Numbered from the stretch's first letter, positions 38,691 to 50,200 are shown. The stretch is 64,000 bases of DNA from Clostridia bacterium (GCA_900764105.1 CAAFMS010000007.1:1-64000); one strand, 5' to 3'. The notes: a model not told the origin generated them from the letters alone. Program-made: numbers and translations.

Positions 38691-39589
38691 TGAGAACGTC
38701 ATACCTTAACAGCGAGTTTTTCAGCCGTCTCGAAACGACGGCTTTAAACCTCAGACCGGAACTCGCCGGTTTTTTCGGCGGAAAGCATCTGGTTAAAACA
38801 TACGGACAGACCGTAGAATTTGCCGATTACAGAGAGTATATGCTCGGCGACGATATCAGAAGAATCGACTGGAATCTATACAGTCGATTTGAAAAGTATT
38901 TTTTGAAACTTTTCACGGACGAACGCCAGATGCATACGAGAATTTTTCTCGACTGTTCGGCGTCGATGGGCAAAGTATACCCCGAAAAGGGCGCGTATGC
39001 GATTGCGTTTGCCGCCGCTTTGGGGTTTTTGTCCGTCCATAACATGGATAAACTTACGATAAGGCTTATCGAGGGCGACAAAGCCGTAAATCCGTTCGGA
39101 ACGATAGTCGGAAAGAACTCTTTTTTCCGAGCGGTAGGAGATCTCGATAAGATAGAATTCGAAGGCGATTCCAACCTTGAAAAAGCGATAATCGAGTGCG
39201 ACGATCAGGGGAGAAACGACGGTCTTACGGTAATTATTTCCGATTTTTTCACAGAGGACGATTGGAAAAAAGCCGTAGATTATCTTCTCTATAAAAAAAG
39301 GCAGGTCGCTTTGATACAGATCATCGCGCCGCAGGAAGCCGATCCGAGTTATTCGGGAAGAGTAACGCTTATCGATTCGGAAGCGGACGGGATTGAAGAC
39401 GTCAGAAATATGAAGATGAATATAACCCGAAGTATGCTCAGCGCATACGAGGAAGCGTTGCACGATTATATTTACGATATGCGCGCTTTTTGCGTAACGC
39501 GCGGAGTCGGCATTGTAAACGTGTCATGCGATTCGCCGATTGAAAAAGCAATTTTCGAACAACTGATGAATATAGGTATAACCGAATGA
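38690..39589 (+). CDS. DUF58 / VWA-like protein of the MoxR cluster, 299 aa
   Basis: The DUF58 signature is plain: 'FADYREYMLGDDIRRIDWNL' at about residues 44-63, followed by a von Willebrand A-like fold with a metal site 'FLDCSASM' near residue 85. No membrane segment is visible, so it is probably cytoplasmic or peripheral. Proteins of this family are always found with MoxR ATPases, as in BatA/B operons. The gene overlaps moxR by one base and the next gene by four (ATGA), indicating coupled translation and a stoichiometric complex. Confidence 0.92.
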   Translation: MRTSYLNSEFFSRLETTALNLRPELAGFFGGKHLVKTYGQTVEFADYREYMLGDDIRRIDWNLYSRFEKYFLKLFTDERQMHTRIFLDCSASMGKVYPEKGAYAIAFAAALGFLSVHNMDKLTIRLIEGDKAVNPFGTIVGKNSFFRAVGDLDKIEFEGDSNLEKAIIECDDQGRNDGLTVIISDFFTEDDWKKAVDYLLYKKRQVALIQIIAPQEADPSYSGRVTLIDSEADGIEDVRNMKMNITRSMLSAYEEALHDYIYDMRAFCVTRGVGIVNVSCDSPIEKAIFEQLMNIGITE

Positions 39590-41574
39590 AATTATTACTA
39601 CCGATAGGGCTTATCGCTTTGATTTCGCTTGTTGCGCTTATCGTAATATATCTGCTCAGGCCTAATTATCAAAACAAGATGATTTCCTCGACGTTTGTCT
39701 GGAAATTAAGCCTTAAATACAAGAAAAAAAGAATACCGATAAGCAAGTTGAGAAATATTCTCATTTTGCTTTGTCAGATATTTATTTTGTCGATTGCCGC
39801 GTTTATTATCTCCAAGCCCGTAACGATTATCGAGAAGCAGAAAAAAGACGCGGAAACGATAATCGTAATCGACGCTTCATCGAGTATGCTCGCAAAAAAC
39901 GACGGCAGCACAAGATTTGAAAGAGCAAAAACCAAAATCAAGGAACTAAGCGACGAGGTGTTTGAAAAGAACGGGGTTGTTTCCTTGATATACGCAGGTC
40001 CCGAGGCGTCGGAGACCGTCACCCGAGAAAAAAACAAGGCGAAATTTGACGAAACTCTTGAAAATCTCGAATGTTCTTACGGTAACGCCGACGTAGAAGG
40101 TTCTTTGAACATAGCGGAGACCTTTCTCGATAAAAATCCGGACGCCGAAGTCGTATACTTTACTGGAACCGAATATTCCGCGGTGCAGGATTCCGTTCGG
40201 GTCGTAAACGTTTCCGAGGAGGACGAGTGGAATGCAGCCGTGCTTGACGTAAGAGCGGAAATAGTAGACGGCGTGTACGAATTGCAAGTCGATATCGCAT
40301 CTTACGGAAGAGATTGCGATTTGCAGTTGATTGTAGAAGTCGAAAACATAAACGGAACGGAAAATACACTCTTATTGCCCGAACCGAAAAGCGGAAGTAT
40401 AAATTGCGTCGGAGATAAAACCTATACGGTGATTTATTCGTTCACCGAGCGCAAACTCGGCGAAAACTCTGTTCTTGTCAATCTGAGCGATTTATTTAAT
40501 AAACAAAAGAACGACAAAGTTACGTCGAACAAATTCTGGTCGTTCGGAAGAATAAGTGCGCGTATCGAAGTGCCTGACGACGCGATAGATAAAGACAACT
40601 ACATCGACGTGTACGGAGGCGATAAGCCTAAGATAAATATCGAATATAAAAGTACGAACTGGAACGAATTTTTCCGTCAGGCTTTATTTTCGGTAGGCGA
40701 GACTTTGGGAAGCGAGAAAAATCTCAATATTACTACGATAAACAAGGGAAACGACGACGAAGCCGAAACCTCGGGTTACGACATATACTTTTTCGAGCAT
40801 AAAATGCCCGACGTTTTACCGAAAGACGGCGTAGTATTTATGATTGATCCGGATTTATCTTTAGACGCGGGATTTAATATCCTTCGCAGAGAAAATATAA
40901 AGTACGCCGGAGACGGTTCGTCTCTTGCGATAGGGGATAAACATCCGATTACCGACGGAATAGACGTAACGGATATAAAACTTACCGAATACATCGTTGT
41001 TGACAGAAATTCGCTCGATGGGTACGATGTCCTTATGTACTATGAAGGAAGCCCCGTCGTTTTCGTCAAAAACACTCCCGATACGAAGATTTTCGTAATG
41101 GCGTTCGATATTCATAAATCGAATATCGGTATAAGCTGGCGTTTTCCTCAACTGATATATCAGGCGTTATCGTATTTTTTACCTCAGACGTTCGATAAAC
41201 CGACTTACGAGGTTTACGAAGAGATTACTCTGAATGCGAGAGGCAGCGAGTTGACGGTTATATCTCCGAACAAAGAAAGATTCGTAGTCAATTCTTTCCC
41301 GTCCGAATTAAAAGCGGATAAGCCCGGAGCGTATACGGTGGAACAGAAATTGATGGGTGCGAAAAACGAGACGCCTCGTTATCAGACCGAGAAGTTTTTT
41401 GTCCGTATTCCGTCTCTGCAGAGCAATATTAAAAGAGTGGACAATACCGTTATAGGTACGTCGGTTACGAAAGTAATCGAAAAGGACTATAACGAATTAT
41501 TGATTTATTTTGCCGCCGCGCTGTTCGCCCTTGCGTTTATCGAGTGGTGGCTGCAATCCAAATCGGGCGTATAG
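39586..41574 (+). CDS. BatA-like membrane protein with VWA domain, 662 aa
   Basis: The N-terminus is the aerotolerance-regulator type membrane module: helix 1 at about 2-24, then 'STFVWKLSLKYKKKRIPISK', then helix 2 at about 56-78. A VWA domain follows with a complete MIDAS start, Asp96-x-Ser98-x-Ser100 (VIDASSSM), up to about residue 210. The rest (about 215-630) is an outer beta-rich part with a glutamine-amidotransferase-like look ('GYDIYFFEHKMPDVLPKDGV'), and a last membrane helix lies near 640-658. Metal-dependent VWA binding outside the cell, driven by MoxR inside, is the family model. It overlaps the DUF58 gene by four bases. Confidence 0.88.
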   Translation: MKLLLPIGLIALISLVALIVIYLLRPNYQNKMISSTFVWKLSLKYKKKRIPISKLRNILILLCQIFILSIAAFIISKPVTIIEKQKKDAETIIVIDASSSMLAKNDGSTRFERAKTKIKELSDEVFEKNGVVSLIYAGPEASETVTREKNKAKFDETLENLECSYGNADVEGSLNIAETFLDKNPDAEVVYFTGTEYSAVQDSVRVVNVSEEDEWNAAVLDVRAEIVDGVYELQVDIASYGRDCDLQLIVEVENINGTENTLLLPEPKSGSINCVGDKTYTVIYSFTERKLGENSVLVNLSDLFNKQKNDKVTSNKFWSFGRISARIEVPDDAIDKDNYIDVYGGDKPKINIEYKSTNWNEFFRQALFSVGETLGSEKNLNITTINKGNDDEAETSGYDIYFFEHKMPDVLPKDGVVFMIDPDLSLDAGFNILRRENIKYAGDGSSLAIGDKHPITDGIDVTDIKLTEYIVVDRNSLDGYDVLMYYEGSPVVFVKNTPDTKIFVMAFDIHKSNIGISWRFPQLIYQALSYFLPQTFDKPTYEVYEEITLNARGSELTVISPNKERFVVNSFPSELKADKPGAYTVEQKLMGAKNETPRYQTEKFFVRIPSLQSNIKRVDNTVIGTSVTKVIEKDYNELLIYFAAALFALAFIEWWLQSKSGV

Positions 41575-41585
41575 CGGAGGAGAAT

Positions 41586-44384
41586 ATGCATAATTTAAAA
41601 ATTACCTTTGCCTATCCGTGGTTATGGCTTCTTCTCATACCCGCGATCGGCTTTGCGTTATTTACTTATTTTCGTTCGCCGAAGAAATACAGACGGACGA
41701 GAAACAGAATAATATCGTTGTGCCTGCATATTATGGTAATCGTTTTATGCGCCGCAACCTTGGTAAATACTCAATTCGAATACGAAATTAACAATACTCA
41801 GAACGAACTGCTGTTTTTAATTGACGTTTCGGATAGTAACGACAACGAAAAACAGGCTAAAGACGACTATCTTTACAACTCTCTGGCTGTACTGGATTCA
41901 AAATCGTTCAGCGTAGGCGTAGTCACTTTCGGTTTCGACCAGAAATATTCGGTACCGCTGACGAGAGACGTCTCGTCTGTGTATGAAGCCTATAAGGCGA
42001 GCGAAACCGACATATCGAGCGAATCGCCCGACGCGACGGCGACGGATATAGCGGCTGCGCTCGAATACTCCGGGACGTTGTTTAAAAATCCGCAGACGAG
42101 TAAAATCGTTCTTATAAGCGACGGCTACGAAACGGACGAAAACGTTTTATCCGTCATAAGTTCGATATCCGCGAACGGAACGAAAGTAGACGTCGTCGGA
42201 GTCGAGAGAAGAAGTCCGACGATGGACGTTGAAGTCGTAGACGCCGTTTTCCCCGATTATAACGTGGAAAAGAACGAAGAGTTCGAAATCGAACTGACTA
42301 TAAAAAGCGTCGTGCCGAGTAAAATCGAGGTTGACCTCTCGGTTACGGATAACGATAAAAAGACTGAAAGCAAAATATCGATAAACCCCGGCGTAAACAC
42401 TATTAAAATACCTCATACTATATCGGACAGCGGGTTGCATTCTTTCAAATTCGACGTTTCGTATAAAACGGACGAAGAGAGTAAAAACAATTCTCTGATA
42501 TCGTATATGTACGTTGAAAAATTCGACAAAATTCTCGTGATCGAGAGTTACGAAAATCAGTCGGGTGAGATAAAGCAACTTCTTTACGACTATAAGGTTT
42601 CCGTATTCAAAATAGACGATTCCGAACTTCCCGTTACGATTGACGCTCTTCGCGAATACGACGAGATTATATTGAACAATATCTCCAATGCCGATTTGGC
42701 GCGGAGAAAAGGTTTCGACGCCGTTTTGCAAAGTTACGTAAGCGATTACGGCGGCGCGCTGTTTACCGTCGGAGGAAACGAGCAAAACAAGGATGAAAAC
42801 GGCAAAAACGTCGCGCACGCTTATAACAGGGAAGATCTTACGACCGGCAGCAATATTTTGCAGACCATGCTTCCCGTTCAGGCGATCAAATATACGCCGC
42901 CGCTCGGATTGTATATCATTATAGACGTATCGGGTTCTATGGACTCCGGCAGCGAAGGCGGCGTATCGAGAAAAGAAGCCGCTTGCGACACCGCGCTGAG
43001 CATAGTAAAAGACGATTCGTGTCTGAGCGAGAGAGATTATTGCGGTATAATGACGCTAAGCGACGACTATAACGTCGAAATTCCGAAACCTGTTTCGATG
43101 CTTAATCAGACCGAGTTAAGGTCTGCTATAGTAAGAATCAAAGAAGGAAAGCAAGGCGGAAACACCATGTTCGGACCCGCGATAAACGGCGCAGGACAGC
43201 AACTTTATGCATTAAAGAGCAATCACGTAATAGAAAAAATGCATATAATCGTAATCACCGACGGCGGAGCGGCAGACTTTAACGCAACGGAAAAAAACAA
43301 GGCCTACGGAGATTACGCCAAAGAATGGGCAAAAAACGGAGTCACGATATCTTTCGTAGGCGTTGAAGCGACCGAGAAAGATGTCGAAGATATGAAGAGC
43401 GTCGCTGACGAGTGTAACGAAATCGCAAAAGATACCGTCGGCAAGGTTTACAACGCTCAGATCGAGGATCTTACCGCGCAGATAAAGAGCGATATACGAG
43501 TACCCGAAATCAAAGAGGTCGAAGAGAAAGACTTTACGCCCGTTTTTACGCCCGATACGGCTTACGCGAAACTTTTTTCGCAAGAAACTATACCTACGCT
43601 CGGAGGGTTTTACGGGGTAAAAGCGAAAAGCGGAACGACGATAATGTCGGGCGATTATAACGTGCCGATTTATTCCGAATGGCGTTACGGCAAAGGAATG
43701 GTCGGAAGTTTTATGTGCGATTTGCAGGGAATCTGGTCCGATAAAATGCTTGCCGACGAAACGGGGCAGAGACTTTTAAAAACCATAATCAATAAGTTGA
43801 TGCCGACAAAGAGCATAAGGAAGCAGGATCTTTTAGTCGAAATCAATGAGGATAACTATATAAATCAGGTAAGCGTTATTTCCGTGGAAAAGCTAAAGGA
43901 AGGAGAAAAAGTTTCTTTAACCGTGAACAAACTCGACGGTTCAGCCGCCGAGGCGAAAATAACTCAGCCGACCGAAGGGAGTTCGTATACGAGAGGAGCA
44001 TTTGAAATAAAGACTCCCGGCGTATATATGGTTACTGCTAAAAAGTATGCTGCAGACAATTCCGTCTTGGCTGAGAGGACGATTTATAAGAGTTTTTCCT
44101 ATTCGAAAGAGTATTCTATGCCCGACGAAGATTTCGATCCGAAAGAGTTTCTTGCGCAAATAGCGGAAAACGGCGACGGCAGCGCGCAAATGCTGAGAAC
44201 TGCGGACGCAACGGCTGTTTTAGACGGTTTTGTAACTTCTATTAAAAAGAACTACAATCCGACCATACTGTTTATGATTCTCGCCATAGTATTCTTCCTC
44301 ACGGATATTGCCGTAAGAAAGTTTAAATTCAAATGGATTCACGAAATCGTAAGAGAAGCGAAAGAAAGGAAATCGAAAAACTGA
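41586..44384 (+). CDS. Membrane protein with two VWA domains and a GATase-like domain, 932 aa
   Basis: I start at ATG 41586 because GCGGAGGAG stands just upstream; the in-frame codon at 41544 lies inside the previous gene. Two N-terminal helices (about 9-29 and 42-60) are followed by a first VWA domain with MIDAS Asp80-x-Ser82-x-Ser84 (LIDVSDS), then Ig-like and glutamine-amidotransferase-like parts, then a second VWA with MIDAS Asp447-x-Ser449-x-Ser451 (IIIDVSGSM) containing 'GGNTMFGPAI'. A final helix lies near 890-912, with a basic cytoplasmic tail. The first metal site lacks the usual Gly-Ser-Met context but keeps D-x-S-x-S. It is the last gene of the moxR group. Confidence 0.88.
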   Translation: MHNLKITFAYPWLWLLLIPAIGFALFTYFRSPKKYRRTRNRIISLCLHIMVIVLCAATLVNTQFEYEINNTQNELLFLIDVSDSNDNEKQAKDDYLYNSLAVLDSKSFSVGVVTFGFDQKYSVPLTRDVSSVYEAYKASETDISSESPDATATDIAAALEYSGTLFKNPQTSKIVLISDGYETDENVLSVISSISANGTKVDVVGVERRSPTMDVEVVDAVFPDYNVEKNEEFEIELTIKSVVPSKIEVDLSVTDNDKKTESKISINPGVNTIKIPHTISDSGLHSFKFDVSYKTDEESKNNSLISYMYVEKFDKILVIESYENQSGEIKQLLYDYKVSVFKIDDSELPVTIDALREYDEIILNNISNADLARRKGFDAVLQSYVSDYGGALFTVGGNEQNKDENGKNVAHAYNREDLTTGSNILQTMLPVQAIKYTPPLGLYIIIDVSGSMDSGSEGGVSRKEAACDTALSIVKDDSCLSERDYCGIMTLSDDYNVEIPKPVSMLNQTELRSAIVRIKEGKQGGNTMFGPAINGAGQQLYALKSNHVIEKMHIIVITDGGAADFNATEKNKAYGDYAKEWAKNGVTISFVGVEATEKDVEDMKSVADECNEIAKDTVGKVYNAQIEDLTAQIKSDIRVPEIKEVEEKDFTPVFTPDTAYAKLFSQETIPTLGGFYGVKAKSGTTIMSGDYNVPIYSEWRYGKGMVGSFMCDLQGIWSDKMLADETGQRLLKTIINKLMPTKSIRKQDLLVEINEDNYINQVSVISVEKLKEGEKVSLTVNKLDGSAAEAKITQPTEGSSYTRGAFEIKTPGVYMVTAKKYAADNSVLAERTIYKSFSYSKEYSMPDEDFDPKEFLAQIAENGDGSAQMLRTADATAVLDGFVTSIKKNYNPTILFMILAIVFFLTDIAVRKFKFKWIHEIVREAKERKSKN

Positions 44385-44435
44385 TTTCGCAGGCGGAACG
44401 AAAATTCTCGTCCGTTACGGAGGATAAATAATTAT

Positions 44436-47264
44436 ATGAAAATATTAAAACGAATCGGCGTTTTTGCGTTTTTCGTTATAGTTTCGGTATTTTTCACGGG
44501 GTGCGGAAAGGCTAAACTTTCGACCCCGAAAAACCCGACCATAAACGAAATAGCGATGACGCTTTCGTGGGACGACGTAGAGAACGCTACGAATTATATC
44601 GTAAACGCAAACGGTAAAAACTACGTCGTTTCAAAGAATTCTTTCGAACTTGTAAACCTCGAAGCGGGTTCTTATAGTTTAAAAGTTAAAAGCCGAAACG
44701 CCAAAGGAGACTATTCCGACTCGGGCTGGACGTTTACCATGCGGTACGAAAGACCGAAAGAAAACGGCCTCGTTTACACGCTGACAAACGTCAATACCGA
44801 GTATATGGTAACGGGCGTAGGCACGGCAGAGGGTTACGTCGAAATCGGCGATTATTATAACGGCAAACCGATAACCTCGATTAACGACAAAGCCTTTTCC
44901 GCTGCGAGTAAAATCACGGGCGTAAAAATAGGCAATAACGTAAAATCCATAGGCGCTAACGCCTTTACTAACTGTTCAAATCTCGAAAACGTCGAATTCG
45001 GCGAAAACGTCGAAAAAATAGGACAATACGCTTTTCAGGGCTGCAGAGGACTTACTAACTTGGTTCTACCCGAAAAACTTACCACCGTTTCCGAATATGC
45101 CTTCAGATATTGCAGAAGTCTGACGTCGTTAACCTTTAAAAACGGTCTTACGAATATAAAAACGGGCGCGTTCGCCTCTTGCGACAGGCTCGTTACGTTA
45201 AATATTCCGGACAGCGTAACGGATATAGGGGAAAGCGCGTTTGAAAATTGCGACCACCTTGTAAACGTTACTTTGGGAAACGGAGTCAAGACGATCGGCG
45301 AGTCTGCATTTTCGGGTAACGTCGCGTTGGAAAGCGTACAATTCGGACAGTCGATAACAAAAATAGGGGCGTACGCCTTTTACAAGTGCGAAAAAATTCA
45401 ATCCGTCGATTTGCCGGAATCGCTCGTCGCGATCGAAAAATCCGCGTTTCACTCTTGTTCCGCTTTGGAAAACGTAAACTTAAAGTCGAAGGTAGAAAAA
45501 ATCGGAGAGTACGTTTTCGTCGGAACGAAATTTTATGCAAATGCGGAGAACGGAATATATTACGTCGGAAACTGGGTGGTCGGCAGCGATAAAAAGGCGA
45601 CCGATTACAAGATAAAGAGCGGAACGGTAGGCATTGCGGACGGCGCGTTGCGCGGTTGTAATAATTTAAAGGCGATTGACGTTCCCGATGAAGTAGTTTG
45701 GCTCGGCGAATATGCTTTCGCAGATTGTTCTCAACTTTCGGCGATCGATATAGGCAAGGGCGTTACGAAAATAAGTAAATACGCCTTTAGGAACTGCGTG
45801 AAGTTAGGCATGGGTTGGGTCAGAATAGGCGAGAACGTAACCGAAATCGGTAACTATGCTTTTGACGGCTGTAAAATGCTCGGCGACGCGGGTTATATAG
45901 CAAAATATCCTTTTACGCTTCCGAAAAACCTGTCCTCGATATGTACTTACGCGTTCAGAAACACCTCTTTCTGGTCAAACGTTAAAAGCGGCGGCGTATA
46001 CGTCGGATACTGGCTTGTCGGTTATATACCGAGCGAGAGCGAAACGGAATTCAGTATAAAAAACGGAACGAAAGGCGTTGGCAGTTACGTTTTTTATAAA
46101 AGTCCTTATCTCGAAATAGTGACTATTCCCGATAGCATTACGGTACTCGGTAACGGCGCTTTTGCGGAATGTCCTAAGTTATCTAGGGTGATTACGGGCG
46201 ATTTTTGCCAACTGACAAAGATAAACGATTTCACATTTTATAAATGTTCTCTGCTTGATAAAGTCGATATTCCCGTAAAGACGAAAACTATCGGGAAATC
46301 CGCATTTTATAAAAGCGGAATAACGGAAATCAAAATTCCGAAAAACGTTGAAGAAATTTCCGATTACGCCTTTTATGAATGTAATCGTTTAAATAAATTG
46401 ACGTTTGAAGATGATTCTGTTCTTCGCGAAATCGGCAAATACGCTTTTTCAAAAGCCTTTTCAGAAAAAATCAAAGGCGTCGTTCTTCCCGATAGCGTTG
46501 AGAAAATAGGGGAAAGAGCGTTCTACAAGTGCGAAAATCTGAAAAATATCGGTATAGGTTCTTCGCTCGAAGAAATCGGATTAGGCGTTTTCGAGGCATG
46601 TTCGTCTCTCGAAAAGATAGTTATTCCGGACACGGTTAAGGTAATAGGAAAGCGAGCGTTCGCAAAATGCGACGCGCTGAAATCGGTCGATTTAGGTTCG
46701 GGGGTAACGGAAATACAAAATTACGCATTCTATAAGTGCGGCTCGCTCAATCGGATAAAAATTCCGTCCAACGTTACGAAGATATGCGATTACGCATTCA
46801 GAAACTGTTCGCTTTCGAGCGTTTACCTTGCGGAAACGGTTTCCGAAATGGGTTCGCACGTATTTAACGGAAATACAAATCTCACGTTTTTCGTTCAGAG
46901 CGACGAAGTGCCGAGCGGTTGGAATTCGAGATGGAATTCATCTTACAGACCCGTTATATTCGGAGTGAAATTGTCCGATAACGACAAGTATATAGAAAGT
47001 TTTGTTAAAACCGAGACTTCGATAATCAACGAGAACGCGAGAAACGGTATTTCCGAGCCTCAGAGAGACGGTTACGTATTCGTTTGTTGGAAAGGCAATT
47101 CCGAGATTTATGATAAAGATACGATAATCAACGCTCCCAACGGCGTAACTTATTACGCAGAGTGGAGAGAAAAGGTCGTAGATGACGAAAACGACGGAGC
47201 AAATGAAACCGACGAATCGACGAAGGAAAATTCCGAAACGTCAGAAACGTCTGAGTCGGCATAA
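44436..47264 (+). CDS. LRR_5 (BspA-type) surface lipoprotein, 942 aa
   Basis: The signal peptide has lipobox 'FFTGC' (Cys23). Residues about 30-105 form an Fn3-like domain ('AMTLSWDDVENATNYIVNAN'). Residues about 110-845 are tandem LRR_5 units ('SIGANAFTNCSNLENVEFG', 'KIGQYAFQGCRGLTNLVLP') interrupted by two 'GIYYVGNWVVG/GVYVGYWLVG' spacer blocks. The end (about 850-925) holds one B-repeat ('PQRDGYVFVCWKGNSEIYDK', 'VTYYAEW') and a Glu/Ser/Thr tail. GGAGG lies about 13 bases ahead of ATG, longer than usual. It follows the Bat-type operon by 51 bases and precedes another giant lipoprotein by 25, so surface display and the VWA complex may be linked in expression. Confidence 0.85.
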   Translation: MKILKRIGVFAFFVIVSVFFTGCGKAKLSTPKNPTINEIAMTLSWDDVENATNYIVNANGKNYVVSKNSFELVNLEAGSYSLKVKSRNAKGDYSDSGWTFTMRYERPKENGLVYTLTNVNTEYMVTGVGTAEGYVEIGDYYNGKPITSINDKAFSAASKITGVKIGNNVKSIGANAFTNCSNLENVEFGENVEKIGQYAFQGCRGLTNLVLPEKLTTVSEYAFRYCRSLTSLTFKNGLTNIKTGAFASCDRLVTLNIPDSVTDIGESAFENCDHLVNVTLGNGVKTIGESAFSGNVALESVQFGQSITKIGAYAFYKCEKIQSVDLPESLVAIEKSAFHSCSALENVNLKSKVEKIGEYVFVGTKFYANAENGIYYVGNWVVGSDKKATDYKIKSGTVGIADGALRGCNNLKAIDVPDEVVWLGEYAFADCSQLSAIDIGKGVTKISKYAFRNCVKLGMGWVRIGENVTEIGNYAFDGCKMLGDAGYIAKYPFTLPKNLSSICTYAFRNTSFWSNVKSGGVYVGYWLVGYIPSESETEFSIKNGTKGVGSYVFYKSPYLEIVTIPDSITVLGNGAFAECPKLSRVITGDFCQLTKINDFTFYKCSLLDKVDIPVKTKTIGKSAFYKSGITEIKIPKNVEEISDYAFYECNRLNKLTFEDDSVLREIGKYAFSKAFSEKIKGVVLPDSVEKIGERAFYKCENLKNIGIGSSLEEIGLGVFEACSSLEKIVIPDTVKVIGKRAFAKCDALKSVDLGSGVTEIQNYAFYKCGSLNRIKIPSNVTKICDYAFRNCSLSSVYLAETVSEMGSHVFNGNTNLTFFVQSDEVPSGWNSRWNSSYRPVIFGVKLSDNDKYIESFVKTETSIINENARNGISEPQRDGYVFVCWKGNSEIYDKDTIINAPNGVTYYAEWREKVVDDENDGANETDESTKENSETSETSESA

Positions 47265-47289
47265 AACATATACAACAGGAGACATTACA

Positions 47290-50200
47290 ATGAAGAAGTT
47301 AAAATTTGCGTATTTAATAGCGATTGCGGTTATTTTGGTAACCGCTTTTGCAACGTTTACGTCTTGCAAAAAGAAAAATCTGTCCAACAACTTTGTAGTG
47401 AACGAAGAAACTACGATTACGCTCAGCGGTAAAAAAGGAGAGGATATAACGTTTCCTGCCGCCCCCGATAAAACGGGCTATTTTTTCAAGGGGTGGTATA
47501 CAAACCCCGATTTTTCGGGTTCTCCGGTAGAATCGGGTAAATTCGACGGCACGACCACTTACTACGCGTTATGGGAAAAAGCATGCCTCATAACTCTTAA
47601 CCTTGACGGCGGCTCGTGCGACACGTCTACATTATATCTCGAAGAAGGCGCTTCTGTATTTGAAGCGGTTTCCGATATTGTCCCGCTTAAAAGCGAACAT
47701 CAATTTGCAGGCTGGTATATAAACGACGCCGCTCTCGATTTTAATCTCAAAGCGGTGGACGGTATAGTTTTAAAGGCTCGTTATAAAACGAAGTACGTTA
47801 TAAAGGCTAAGATTTCCGATCTCGACGGCGAAACGTACGAAGAAAAAGTTCTTTCGGAGGGTTACGCGTTTGCGGGCGAGACGATATCTTCCGATTTCAA
47901 CATCGAGGGTTTTTCCGCTTCGGATAAGCCTACCTTGGTCGTTTCCGAAAATTACGAAGAAAACGTACTTACGATAACGTTCGACAGAAACAAGTATTAC
48001 TATACCGTTTACGAAAAATATCCCGACGGTACGTCTAAGATATCGGATAGTAAGTCCGTTTATTACGAAACCGTCGTAGAACTTCCTACCGACGCTCTTA
48101 CAGCGCCCGACGGCTATCGTTTTATCGGCTGGGCGGATAAGGAGAACGCGACGTATAAAGAGGCGTTGACCGAAAAAACTTACGTCGTTAAGGGTGAAGT
48201 CGGAATTTACCCCGTCTGGGATAAGGCATACACGGACACTTTCGGCGGTTACGATTATCTGTTTATAGACAGAGACAAAGAGAATTCGGCGACGCTTGTA
48301 AGGGGAGACGTTTCGATAAAAGGAACTTTTGATTCCGATTATAAAATGTATATATTCCGGTCTTCCGACCCCGAATTTTCGCTTAAAGTCAAACTCGACG
48401 AGGAAAATCACAGATTTATATATTACGCCTTAAACGGAGGAAAGTACGTTCTTTTCGATTTCAACAAAGAGCCTTATCACAATGACAATTACTACATCGT
48501 TTTCACCAAATACAATGAAGTAGAGTATCACGAGGAAGGACAACAAACGAAGGAAGGTACTTATACCGTAACCGACGACACGTACGAGGTCGTTTTAAAA
48601 GACGGTACGAATATGAGATTTTTGCTCGGCGTCGTTCCCGACGGTACTAAGGTTTACAGAGTAAGAGGCAAGGAGTACGGATTCGGTTCTATCGCAATCA
48701 ACGGCGCGGTAAGCAACGGTCTCACGTTCACGCTTGACGGTTTCGGGAACGCGACGGTCACTTATAACGGATCTTCTCAGAGATATGAGTATACGATAAG
48801 TCAGAAAGATGGCGAAGAAAAATACTACGTTACGCTTTCTTATAACAATCAGACTATCCCGCTCAGAGTAATCGAGAAAGACGGCTCTTACGTGTACGAC
48901 GTTTATACAAAAGACCTCGATACGGAATATAACGTTTTAAATACTGCCGAACAGTACAGATTCGACGGTTGCGGCAAGTTCGAACATCTCGATAACGGAC
49001 AAGTTAAGGGTAGCGGAACTTACACGGTAAAAACCTCCTTACTCAAAGGTTACGTCGCAACTCTTACGATGGACGGCAAAACCGGCGTATATTATCTCGG
49101 AAAAACAACCGCTGCGAACATCAAATATATCGAAGAGAAAAACGAAAACTATGCCGAATACTATTATTGCGACGACGAGGGCGGCGGCACTAAAGTAAAA
49201 TCGGTTATCGCGTTAAACGGCGATAAAGCGACCGTGTATCAGGCTGCACTCAACCTTAAAGGCGAAACTATAGGATACGACGAGGTTTCGGAAGGTAATT
49301 TAATTTCAAACGGCGACGGTTCGTATACCTATGAAAGAACCGAAGTAAAGAAAACCGACGCTATCGTTTCGTTTGCAACAATGACCTTTAACGTAGATTC
49401 GTCAACGGGCAGTAATTTATTCTACGTACTCGAGGCGGACGGCGCAGTCGCGGGGTCGAAAAAAGAATATATTTCGAACGAAGGCGGCAAACTCGTTCTT
49501 ATATCGATTTTCGGTATTTATACGGACGGAAACGCCACGTTTAAGGGCGCGTATAAAGTATCGGACAACTATTCGTATATAACCGACGGCGAAAACTATA
49601 AATTCTTTATCGTCGAAGGCGACGAGGTTTACGTTCTTTCCCGTCAGCCGATGGAACTTGCGAAAATCGAGGACGGAAAGACCGATTACAATACGACCCT
49701 CGTAATAACGGGAAAACAAATCGGAGAAGCCTACGAGGCGATTTATACGACGGTTAAAAAGATAGACAATAAAAACGTAACCGAATCGCATAAAGGTTCT
49801 TTCGTCGAAAAAGAAGTTAACTTCCTCGGTGGTTCATACTACGTTGACGTATTTACTGCGAGCGACGGTTCGGGCTTTGCTTTCAAGTTCTTCAGGTCGT
49901 CGAGAACTCTGCTCGGAAATACGATTTTGTTCTTTAACTATTTCGATTCCGACGAGACGATGGAAATTACTTCTCTCGTTAAAATCGACGACGACGATTC
50001 CGAGAATACCAAAGTTAAGTTAATTCTTACGGACAAGGCTACTTCGGACGGAAAATTAGTTGCAATTTACGAAGATGCCGACGGCGTAAGAACCGAGGGA
50101 ACGTTCGGAGAAGGCGTTAAAGTTTACGCTTTCGGAGAAGAAAACAGTAAGTATACCGCAAATAAGTACGCCTTTACTTCGACGGATAACTCGAAATCGT

